Source: Pseudomonadota bacterium
GTDB lineage: Bacteria > Desulfobacterota > Desulfobacteria > Desulfobacterales > Desulfobacteraceae
DNA: 5,692 bases
NCBI GenBank assembly: GCA_018812385.1
Contig: JAHJDU010000390.1
Coordinates: 1 to 5,692 of the forward strand
Reading direction: 5' to 3'
Shown here one piece after another: positions 1 through 5,692 of the stretch. Both the position numbers and the translations under genes were made by a program. A model generated the notes under the pieces. The model did not search any database, was not told where the DNA came from, and saw only the letters and a program-made list of their open reading frames with translations. Numbering within the stretch: the first letter of the stretch is position 1; every line of letters begins with the position of its first letter.

Positions 1-143
1 ATCTGATTTTGTTTTAGAGCTTGACCGACTGCTCTTGGACTTGTATTTAATTTATCTGCTATCTCTTTGTAAGTTTTTATCTGTCCTTTTTTTATTTTCT
101 TTACTTCTCTGTATACTTTTGTTTGGAATTTGATTAAAATCAA
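1..143 (-). CDS. MGMT/ATL-like DNA-binding domain protein, 3' end beyond the window
   Basis: The minus strand reads an open frame of 47 codons that runs off the left edge. Its product matches the C-terminal DNA-binding domain of O6-alkylguanine-DNA alkyltransferases: FQTKVYREV near the start, then GQIKTYKEIA, then SPRAVGQALKQN. The Tyr of TYKEIA (Y25) and the Arg of PRAVG (R37) correspond to the family's base-flipping Tyr and Arg finger. The PCHR (active transferase) or PWHR (ATL) motif would lie just beyond the edge, so repair activity cannot be judged. In-frame stops upstream (the nearest at 153-155) leave no room for the N-terminal domain of full-length enzymes, so this is probably a stand-alone domain. 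No in-frame ATG exists; TTG at 143 is the best start and gives MILIKFQTKVY, but it lacks a good ribosome site. GC is about 28% over the first 180 bases, well below the neighbouring genes, which may hint at transfer. The domain call is fairly secure; the start and integrity are not. Confidence 0.72.
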   Translation of the reverse strand, partial: MILIKFQTKVYREVKKIKKGQIKTYKEIADKLNTSPRAVGQALKQNQ

Positions 144-206
144 TATGTATGTTTATGAAAGTTACAATCCCCAATCCTATTTGTAAAGTATTAATCCAGA
201 AAAGTC

Positions 207-2393
207 TTATTTTTTGAGTATTATTCTTGCATCCACTACATCCAGCCCTTTTTCATAGAGAAGCACAGGATTCAGATCCATTTCTTCAATTTCAGGATAG
301 GATTCAATCAGCTCAGAACACATGGATATTAGCTTTCGCAATGTTTTTTTATCATATCCTTTGTGCCCTCTTACACCGTCTAAAAGGATAGAAGAGCGTG
401 TATCTTCCAGCATTTTTTTACAGGACGTCGGATTGACGGGCAATACCCAGAACGTCACATCTTTCATGATTTCAACCATGATACCGCCCAGCCCATACAT
501 GATTACCGGACCAAACTGCTCATCTATCTTGGTTCCAATGATGATTTCAAGGCCCTTTTGTGCCATTGGAGCAACAAGGACACCCCGGATATCAGCTTCC
601 GGGTTATAGGCATTCGCACTTTTAATAATCTGCTGAAATCCTTCTCTAATCTCTTTTTCAGAAATCAAATTCAGTTTAACCCCGCAGGCATCGCTTTTAT
701 GCAGGATATCCGGTGAAACAATTTTTAATACAACGCTCGCCTTCCGCTCACTGCTCGCTTGACGCTCACTGCTCACTTGACTTTCACTATTTTCTATAAT
801 TTTTTGTGCAATTTCCCATGCCTCATCTTCGGTTCTGGCCACCTTCCCCACTGAGGTGGGAGCGCCATGCAGCTTGATCAATTGTTTTGCTTCATGCTCT
901 AACAGCACATGACGGCCTTCTTTTCTTGCAGCTTCAATGATCTGAACCCCCTCTTTCTTTGCCTTGGCCCGCCAGTCAAAAACAAAATTGGTTTTGGCAT
1001 GGTATGATTTCAGGAATTTGCCATATTTGCAAAGCGATGCCACACATTTGCATGAAATATCCAGGGAATCATGAACCGGTATACCATAATGTCGAAGCAA
1101 ATCCAGGGCGTGGGAGTCGTATGAGCTGTAAAGGGAATGCACAAAAATCGGTTTGTCTTTCTTTTTTACCATTGCCCCGAATCGATGGGCTGCTGCCCCT
1201 TCTCCAATGGCAAGGCTTTCTTCAAACCGGATGCCATATCCGCCAAAAAGGCCGACAACCAGAAGTCCACCAACACTGGGGTCTTGTAAAATAATTTTGG
1301 CACAATCTGCAAACAGACTAGGATCAGAATCCGTTCCCCCTGCCACATCAACCGGATTGACAACCGATGCTGCTTCAGGCAAAATTTTTCTTAATTTTTC
1401 CTTGGTTGTATCAGATAATTCCGGCAAATTAACACCATAGTCACTCAAGAGATCAGCAGCAATAGTAGCATGTCCTCCACCATCCGCTAAGATGGCAATG
1501 GAATTATTTTTAATGACGGGTTGACTGGAAAGCGTTTCCGCCACCGGGAAAAGCTCATCTGAATTCTCAATCACGATGATACCGGCACGTCCATAGGCCC
1601 GATTTGCCACTTCACTCATCCCTGCAAGAGATCCAGTATGGGACCCTGCTGATTTTTTCCCTGTTGCTGACCGACCGCTCTTTAAGAGAATAATCGGCTT
1701 TTCTATACTTGTTTTATGTGCTTCCTGAAGGAACTTACGTCCCTCACTCATCCCCTCGACATACATCAGGATGGCTTTTGTATCAGGGTCATTTCTGAAA
1801 AATTCAAGATACTCATGAAACTTGATGTCTGATTCATTTCCCACCCCGACATAATAGGTAAACCCCTCGTGCTTGCGGATTGTGGCCTCTGTAATCAGTG
1901 TCAGCGCCATATTTCCGCTCTGGCAGAGCAGTGCTATGTGTCCTTTTGGGGCATTCTGAATTCCCACAAGGTTCATATTGCTTTTCATATTGATCATTCC
2001 AGACGTATTGGGCCCGATCAATCTGACACCTGTCTCTTTTGCCGCCATGACAACTTGCTGCTCAAGTTCCTTTCCTTTGGCACCCAGCTCCCTGAAGCCA
2101 CCGGCAATGATAACAGCTCCGCTAACCTTTTTTTCACCGCATTTTCTTAAAATGCCTGGAATTGTTCTGGCCGGGGTTGTAATCAAGGCAAGATCTACAG
2201 TACCTTCAATATCACTAATGTCTTTATAACATCGAAGCCCTAAAATCATATCTTCTTTTGGATTTACCGGATAAATTTCCCCTTCAAAACCATCTGCCAG
2301 AAGGGTTTTAATGGCCTGGTATCCCCGCTTTGTTTTGTTTTTTGATGCCCCGATGATGGCAACGGATTTGGCATTGAGCACTTTATCTAACAT
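207..2393 (-). CDS. ADP-forming (NDP-forming) acyl-CoA synthetase, fused alpha-beta type
   Basis: This cytosolic enzyme interconverts acyl-CoA + ADP + phosphate with acid + CoA + ATP through phosphohistidine intermediates. The order of domains is a CoA-binding Rossmann domain (about 1-135, with VAIIGASKN at 11-19), two succinyl-CoA-ligase-like domains (about 150-290 and 295-460), and a C-terminal ATP-grasp domain (about 490-728). The alpha-type active-site histidine is H252 in SHTGSLAG; the second conserved histidine is H565 in DILHKSDACGV. DLNPV at 706-710 is the usual late ATP-grasp motif. A length of 728 residues suits the fused single-chain form. The ATG at 2393 has an AAAGGA site 7 nt upstream. 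The gene begins 15 bp after the hydratase gene stops, so the two are almost certainly cotranscribed. Oddities are a serine/glutamate-rich repeat insert at 536-553 and Cys570 where relatives usually have Gly. Substrate is unknown: acetate, branched, aryl or dicarboxylic acids are all used in this family. Family call is very secure. Confidence 0.95.
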   Translation of the reverse strand: MLDKVLNAKSVAIIGASKNKTKRGYQAIKTLLADGFEGEIYPVNPKEDMILGLRCYKDISDIEGTVDLALITTPARTIPGILRKCGEKKVSGAVIIAGGFRELGAKGKELEQQVVMAAKETGVRLIGPNTSGMINMKSNMNLVGIQNAPKGHIALLCQSGNMALTLITEATIRKHEGFTYYVGVGNESDIKFHEYLEFFRNDPDTKAILMYVEGMSEGRKFLQEAHKTSIEKPIILLKSGRSATGKKSAGSHTGSLAGMSEVANRAYGRAGIIVIENSDELFPVAETLSSQPVIKNNSIAILADGGGHATIAADLLSDYGVNLPELSDTTKEKLRKILPEAASVVNPVDVAGGTDSDPSLFADCAKIILQDPSVGGLLVVGLFGGYGIRFEESLAIGEGAAAHRFGAMVKKKDKPIFVHSLYSSYDSHALDLLRHYGIPVHDSLDISCKCVASLCKYGKFLKSYHAKTNFVFDWRAKAKKEGVQIIEAARKEGRHVLLEHEAKQLIKLHGAPTSVGKVARTEDEAWEIAQKIIENSESQVSSERQASSERKASVVLKIVSPDILHKSDACGVKLNLISEKEIREGFQQIIKSANAYNPEADIRGVLVAPMAQKGLEIIIGTKIDEQFGPVIMYGLGGIMVEIMKDVTFWVLPVNPTSCKKMLEDTRSSILLDGVRGHKGYDKKTLRKLISMCSELIESYPEIEEMDLNPVLLYEKGLDVVDARIILKK
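745..780 (-). repeat. In-frame 18-bp tandem repeat inside the acyl-CoA synthetase gene
   Basis: Two adjacent 18-bp units, 745-762 and 763-780, differ at one base (757 versus 775). Decayed partial copies flank them (about 734-744 and 781-790). On the coding strand they encode the hexapeptides QVSSER and QASSER followed by KAS. Because the unit is a multiple of three, the reading frame is kept. The encoded stretch sits between the helix ending in QKIIEN and the strand VVLKIVSPDILHK, where relatives normally have only a short turn (family knowledge, not aligned here). Confidence 0.85.
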
Positions 2394-2400
2394 AATATTT

Positions 2401-2406
2401 TCCTTT
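2401..2406 (-). promoter_or_regulatory. Ribosome binding site of the acyl-CoA synthetase gene
   Basis: AAAGGA on the minus strand lies 7 nt before the ATG at 2393, inside the 15-bp gap after the hydratase stop codon (2409-2411). The gap is too small for a separate promoter, which supports translation from a shared transcript. Confidence 0.75.
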
Positions 2407-2408
2407 GG

Positions 2409-3173
2409 TTATTTTTTTCTCTGCTCAAAAGTATCTAAAGACTGTCCCCTTTCCTTTGTTGAAACACATGCCAGGCAAGCTTCAATTTCATAATCCATTA
2501 AAGCCTCAAGGCTAGTTTCTCCCTGGGCCATGAGAAAACCCTTTTTGATAAGCTTCAGGGAAAAAGACGAGTTGGCAGCAATCTTTTTAGCCATGGCGAA
2601 TGCTTCATCCATAAGGTCTTCAAGTGGAACAGCTTTATTGACCAGGCCGATTCGCAAGGCTTCCTCGCCCGTAATATTTTCTGCGGTAAATAAAAGTTCC
2701 CTTGCCTTACCCGGGCCGACCAGATCCTGAACAAGACGAAATGCACCACCCGTGACAGATGAGGTTACCCTTGCCTCGGGGGAACCGATAAGGGCCTCTT
2801 TAGCTGCAATCCTGATATCACAGGCCAGGGCAAGCTCGTACCCGGAACCCAGAGCATAACCATTAATGGCTGCAATGGTGGGTTTTTCAAACCGGATAAT
2901 CTTTCTTGATGCTTCCTGCAGGGATTCAAGATAAACTCTGTAATCTTCAATGCTTCTGTCCTTTGAATCTTTCAGGTCAGCCCCGGTTGAAAAGGCTCTG
3001 CCTTCCCCGGTAATAATCAGCGCCTTAACATCATTGTCCTGTTTTACTTTTTCAAGGGCATCCTGCATCTCAATCCAGAGTTGCCGATTCATTGCATTGA
3101 GTACCTTGGGCCTGTTCAACTTGATCAGGCCAACCTGATCCTTTTTTTCATAAATAATACATTCATAGTTCAT
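2409..3173 (-). CDS. Enoyl-CoA hydratase/isomerase (crotonase) family protein
   Basis: Members of this family stabilise an acyl-CoA enolate in an oxyanion hole; the commonest reaction is hydration of 2-enoyl-CoA in beta-oxidation. The product has 254 residues, normal for a stand-alone crotonase. Visible motifs are NRPKVLNAMN (20-29), the first oxyanion segment FSTGADLKD (61-69), the second segment NGYALGSGYELALACD (104-119), and SPEARV (131-136). Glu113 and Glu133 match the two catalytic glutamates of classical enoyl-CoA hydratase, so hydratase activity is plausible. Two departures stand out: the usual GGG is GSG (Ser110), and the segment after Glu133 reads VTSSVTGGAFRL instead of the common GxxPGxGGTQRL. 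The gene may therefore belong to a subfamily with another substrate or reaction. The ATG at 3173 follows an AGGGG-type ribosome site in AAAAGGGGAATCCC. The gene lies 81 bp below lepA and 15 bp above the acyl-CoA synthetase, its likely functional partner. Family secure; exact reaction unknown. Confidence 0.93.
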   Translation of the reverse strand: MNYECIIYEKKDQVGLIKLNRPKVLNAMNRQLWIEMQDALEKVKQDNDVKALIITGEGRAFSTGADLKDSKDRSIEDYRVYLESLQEASRKIIRFEKPTIAAINGYALGSGYELALACDIRIAAKEALIGSPEARVTSSVTGGAFRLVQDLVGPGKARELLFTAENITGEEALRIGLVNKAVPLEDLMDEAFAMAKKIAANSSFSLKLIKKGFLMAQGETSLEALMDYEIEACLACVSTKERGQSLDTFEQRKK

Positions 3174-3207
3174 GGGATTCCCCTTTTATAATATTTTTTT
3201 ATTGAAT

Positions 3208-3237
3208 ACATTAGTCACATAAATAACACAATCACAA
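3208..3237 (-). promoter_or_regulatory. Possible weak promoter or TGTGA-type half-sites upstream of the hydratase
   Basis: In the 81-bp gap between lepA and the hydratase, the minus strand carries TTGTGA (3232-3237) and TGTGAC (3214-3219), with a TGTGTT between them. TTGTGA followed 18 nt later by TAATGT (3208-3213) could act as a poor sigma70 promoter; the TGTGA words could instead be direct half-sites for a regulator. No rho-independent terminator for lepA is visible here: there is no GC-rich stem followed by a T run on the minus strand. This is a tentative call. Confidence 0.2.
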
Positions 3238-3254
3238 ATTTGAATAATGGTTGC

Positions 3255-5057
3255 TCAGTCAGTTTTCAGCACAGAAAGAAACGCAGATTGAGGGATCTCA
3301 ACAGAACCCACCATTTTCATTCGTTTTTTGCCTCTTTTCTGTTTTTCAAGAAGCTTTCGTTTTCTTGAAATATCACCACCATAGCATTTTGCAGTTACAT
3401 CTTTTCTGAATGCAGATATGGTTTCTCTGGCAATAATTTTTCCTCCTATAGCACCCTGGATGGGTATTTTAAATTGCTGCCTGGGAATTTCTTCTCTTAA
3501 TTTTTTACAGGCTGTTCTGGCCCTGGCTTCTGCCTTGTCCCTGTGAATAAGCTGGGACAGAGCGTCCACCCGTTCACCATTAATAAGAAAATCAAGTTTT
3601 ACAAGGTCTGTATCCTGGTATCCTGCGATCTTGTAATCAAATGACCCATATCCCTGGGTAACACTTTTAAGCCGATCATAAAATTCATACACCACCTCGG
3701 CCAACGGCAGCTCAAACTTCATTTCCATGCGGTTACTGGTTAAATACTGGTAATTTTTACTGACCCCTCGAAATTCATGGCAGACCTGCATGACATTGCC
3801 CATATATTTATCCGGCACAATGATGGAAGCATTTATAAACGGTTCCCTGACCCGGGATATTTCGCCCGGATCAGGATATTGGACCGGATTATCAATAATT
3901 TTTACAGTCCCATCTGTATAGGTGATCTCATACATGACAGAAGGCGATGTCAAAATCAGAGAAACATCATATTCGCGTTCAAGCCGTTCCTGGACAACTT
4001 CAAGATGTAAAAGCCCTAGAAAACCACACCTGTATCCAAACCCAAGGGCTGAGGAACTGTCTTTCTCATAAATCAAAGATGCATCATTGAGCTTAAGCTT
4101 TTCCAAAGCATCGGTAAGTTCCTCATAATCATCCGATGCAACAGGATACATGGAGGAAAAAACAACCGGCGTAGGCTCCCGAAATCCCCCCAGACGCTTT
4201 TCACAACGTTTATCCGGCATGGTGACAGTATCCCCGATTTTCACGTCACTGATATTTTTAATGCCCGCGATAAAATATCCCACCTGCCCTGCAATAAGTT
4301 CTTTTTGGGGTTGCCTCACTATTTGAAACAATCCCACCTCTTCAACTTTATACTGAGAATTATTGGACATAAAAAGGATCCAGTCTCCTTTTTTAATGCT
4401 GCCCTCAAAAATCCTGAAATGAACGATAGTTCCCCTGAAAGCATCATAATGGGAGTCAAATATCAGGGCTTGAAAAACAGAATCTTCCGTGGAAACAGGT
4501 GGGGGTATTTTTCTGACAATGGCCTCAAATATCTTGTCTACGCCAATACCAGTCTTTGCAGAAACCTGTAAGGCCTCATCAGAATCAAGCCCCAGATCCT
4601 CTTCGATCTGATCTTTGGCCCAGTCGATCTGAGCAGACGGCAGATCTATTTTATTGATCACGGGTATGATTTCAAGTTCATACTCCATGGCAAGATATAA
4701 ATTAGCCAGTGTCTGGGCTTCAACCCCCTGGCTGGCATCCACCAGTATCAATGCCCCTTCGCAGGAGGCAAGAGCCCTTGATACCTCATATGAAAAATCC
4801 ACATGGCCTGGTGTGTCTATCAGATTTAAAAGGTATTGTGTCCCATCCTCTGCTGTATAGGGAAGAGAAACTGTCTGGCTTTTAATGGTAATGCCCCTTT
4901 CTCTTTCAATATCCATGGAATCCAGTATCTGATCTTTCATATCCCTTTCCGAAATAATACCGGAAAGCTGAATCAGCCTGTCAGACAATGTTGACTTCCC
5001 ATGATCGATATGGGCAATAATGCTAAAATTTCGAATATTCTTTATATTTAACTTCAA
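3255..5057 (-). CDS. lepA: Elongation factor 4 (LepA), ribosome-associated GTPase
   Basis: EF4/LepA is a translational GTPase that binds the ribosome, has been reported to promote back-translocation, and affects initiation and ribosome biogenesis. The GTPase motifs are all intact: G1 AHIDHGKST (15-23), G2 RGITIK (54-59), G3 DTPGH (81-85, with the catalytic-type His85), G4 NKID (135-138) and G5 SAK (166-168). EF-G-like domains II, III and V follow, and then the LepA-specific C-terminal domain, whose conserved end includes CYGGDISRKRKLLEKQKRGKK (from residue 558) and VEIPQSAFLSVLK. At 600 residues it matches the family's usual length (about 600). The start is TTG at 5057, which gives KLNIKNIRNFSIIAHIDHG; no ATG lies between it and G1, and GGAG sits 5 nt upstream. 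In many bacteria lepA precedes lepB (signal peptidase); here a crotonase gene follows instead. No damage is seen, and the identification is essentially certain. Confidence 0.98.
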   Translation of the reverse strand: MKLNIKNIRNFSIIAHIDHGKSTLSDRLIQLSGIISERDMKDQILDSMDIERERGITIKSQTVSLPYTAEDGTQYLLNLIDTPGHVDFSYEVSRALASCEGALILVDASQGVEAQTLANLYLAMEYELEIIPVINKIDLPSAQIDWAKDQIEEDLGLDSDEALQVSAKTGIGVDKIFEAIVRKIPPPVSTEDSVFQALIFDSHYDAFRGTIVHFRIFEGSIKKGDWILFMSNNSQYKVEEVGLFQIVRQPQKELIAGQVGYFIAGIKNISDVKIGDTVTMPDKRCEKRLGGFREPTPVVFSSMYPVASDDYEELTDALEKLKLNDASLIYEKDSSSALGFGYRCGFLGLLHLEVVQERLEREYDVSLILTSPSVMYEITYTDGTVKIIDNPVQYPDPGEISRVREPFINASIIVPDKYMGNVMQVCHEFRGVSKNYQYLTSNRMEMKFELPLAEVVYEFYDRLKSVTQGYGSFDYKIAGYQDTDLVKLDFLINGERVDALSQLIHRDKAEARARTACKKLREEIPRQQFKIPIQGAIGGKIIARETISAFRKDVTAKCYGGDISRKRKLLEKQKRGKKRMKMVGSVEIPQSAFLSVLKTD

Positions 5058-5062
5058 TTCTG

Positions 5063-5066
5063 CTCC
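5063..5066 (-). promoter_or_regulatory. Ribosome binding site that supports the TTG start of lepA
   Basis: GGAG on the minus strand (in TTTGGAGCAGAATTG) lies 5 nt before the TTG at 5057. Together with the position of the conserved NIRNFSIIAHIDHG segment only a few codons later, it decides the start codon as TTG. Confidence 0.75.
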
Positions 5067-5077
5067 AAACTAAAATG

Positions 5078-5106
5078 TTGACAAATAATACTTATACAGC
5101 TAAATT
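5078..5106 (+). promoter_or_regulatory. Candidate sigma70 promoter for the response regulator
   Basis: A perfect TTGACA (5078-5083) is followed after exactly 17 bp by TAAATT (5101-5106), a 4/6 match to TATAAT. Transcription would begin near 5113, leaving a leader of about 75 nt before the ATG at 5189. The surroundings are AT-rich. It overlaps the candidate lepA promoter facing the other way. Confidence 0.45.
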
Positions 5107-5117
5107 TTGTTTTTGTA

Positions 5118-5146
5118 TATTTATCAATTGAGTTAAGAGGTGTCAA
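5118..5146 (-). promoter_or_regulatory. Candidate sigma70 promoter for lepA
   Basis: On the minus strand a perfect TTGACA (5141-5146) is followed after 17 bp by TAAATA (5118-5123), a weak -10 box. Transcription would begin near 5111, about 55 nt before the TTG start of lepA. The -35 box is convincing; the -10 box is poor, so the call is moderate to low. Confidence 0.35.
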
Positions 5147-5188
5147 GAAAAGCTCGTACTACAGAATATAACCTTGGAGAAAAAATTC

Positions 5189-5692
5189 ATGCCATATTCT
5201 ATCCTGATTGTTGATGACGATATTGCTATTAAAGACTCTGTAACAGAATATCTAAAAGCAATAAATTATGATGTTAAAAGTGCGTTAAATGCAGCAGAAG
5301 CCTTGGAAATCCTCAATTCATTTAAAGCCGATGTTGTCCTTACAGATATTATGATGCAGGGCATGGACGGACTGGAACTCACCCGCAGGATAAAAGAATC
5401 CTATGATATTGATGTCATGGTCATGACCGGTTACAGTGCCGAGTATTCATATGAGAATGCAGTTCAATCCGGCGCAAGCGACTTTATTTTCAAACCCTTT
5501 CGTTTTGAAGAACTGGATTTACGAATTAAAAGAGTGTTAAAAGAAGCCGACTTTAAAAAAGAACGCACCAAGCTCTTGAAAAAGCTTGAAAAAATTGCCA
5601 TTACGGATGCATTAACAGGGCTTTATAATTCACGCCATTTTTTTGCCCAGATAAAAGCTGAAGTCGACCGGCATATGCGCTATTCCAGGGCC
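5189..5692 (+). CDS. Response regulator with receiver and GGDEF domains (partial, 3' end beyond the window)
   Basis: The open frame encodes 168 residues to the right edge with no stop. Residues 1-115 form a CheY-like receiver: acidic pocket D9-D11 in ILIVDDD, phospho-acceptor D53 in VVLTDIMMQGMDG, Thr80 in VMVMTGYS, and Lys102 in FIFKPF. A charged, probably coiled-coil linker (about 112-137) leads into ITDALTGLYNSRHFF (138-152) and an R-x-x-RYSR segment, which is the standard opening of a GGDEF domain. This suggests a phosphorylation-controlled diguanylate cyclase making cyclic di-GMP from GTP, of the receiver-GGDEF type seen in PleD and WspR, and cytoplasmic since no signal or membrane segment is present. 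The GGDEF signature itself and any later domain lie outside the window, so catalytic competence is untested. The ATG at 5189 has GGAGA 8 nt upstream. It is divergent from lepA; the partner histidine kinase is not in view. Confidence 0.93.
   Translation, partial: MPYSILIVDDDIAIKDSVTEYLKAINYDVKSALNAAEALEILNSFKADVVLTDIMMQGMDGLELTRRIKESYDIDVMVMTGYSAEYSYENAVQSGASDFIFKPFRFEELDLRIKRVLKEADFKKERTKLLKKLEKIAITDALTGLYNSRHFFAQIKAEVDRHMRYSRA

Noticed and set aside
130..143. Perfect inverted repeat TTGATT-AA-AATCAA at the proposed start of the MGMT-like gene
   Set aside because: Six-base AT-rich arms in a stretch of about 28% GC are expected by chance; it also falls on the first proposed codons, so I do not call it an operator.
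153..206. Possible terminator between the synthetase and the MGMT-like gene
   Set aside because: The 54 bases contain no stable stem followed by a T run on the minus strand; only short repeats such as CAATCC are visible.
322..609. Plus-strand open frame of 95 codons inside the acyl-CoA synthetase gene
   Set aside because: It lies wholly within a confidently identified minus-strand gene, has no recognisable domain, and is an antisense shadow; the same holds for the other open frames embedded in the synthetase, hydratase and lepA.
3165..3184. GGG-GAAT-CCC mini-hairpin over the hydratase ribosome site
   Set aside because: A three-base-pair stem is too weak to claim translational control.
5140..5214. 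GTG-initiated small open frame of 24 codons upstream of and overlapping the response regulator
   Set aside because: It is out of frame with the regulator, the purine-rich AAGAGG abuts the GTG with no proper spacing, and the peptide matches nothing I recognise.
1..5692. A novel defence, mobile or CRISPR-like system
   Set aside because: No spacer-repeat array, transposase, recombinase, toxin-antitoxin pair, reverse transcriptase or nuclease is visible; all substantial open frames are explained by known families.

Overview
The window looks like chromosomal DNA from a bacterium of moderately low GC. The gene set is a fused ADP-forming acyl-CoA synthetase, a crotonase, LepA/EF4 and a receiver-GGDEF response regulator. 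That would fit an anaerobic acid-degrading bacterium such as a Desulfobacteraceae-type sulfate reducer, but this is an inference from gene content and style; nothing here fixes the taxon.

Layout, left to right. Positions 1-143 (minus strand) hold the start of a very AT-rich gene for an alkyltransferase-like (MGMT/ATL) DNA-binding domain, cut by the left edge. Positions 207-5057 hold three minus-strand genes, read from right to left: lepA (translation factor EF4, TTG start), then after 81 bp an enoyl-CoA hydratase/isomerase, then after 15 bp a 728-residue ADP-forming acyl-CoA synthetase. Positions 5058-5188 are a divergent promoter region. From 5189 a plus-strand response regulator with a receiver domain and the beginning of a GGDEF domain runs off the right edge.

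How the genes may work together: the hydratase and synthetase are tightly coupled and form a plausible two-step acid-processing pair. One interconverts an acyl-CoA and its free acid with ATP/ADP, and the other hydrates or isomerises a 2-enoyl-CoA. Run in reverse, the synthetase could make ATP from a thioester. The substrate cannot be read from the sequence. The 81-bp gap below lepA contains no convincing terminator, so readthrough from lepA is possible.

I see no CRISPR array, insertion sequence, tRNA, rRNA or obvious new defence system. The most unusual items are an in-frame 18-bp tandem repeat inside the ATP-grasp half of the synthetase, close to its conserved histidine; the AT-rich MGMT-like fragment lacking an ATG; and two candidate sigma70-type promoters that face and overlap each other between lepA and the response regulator.
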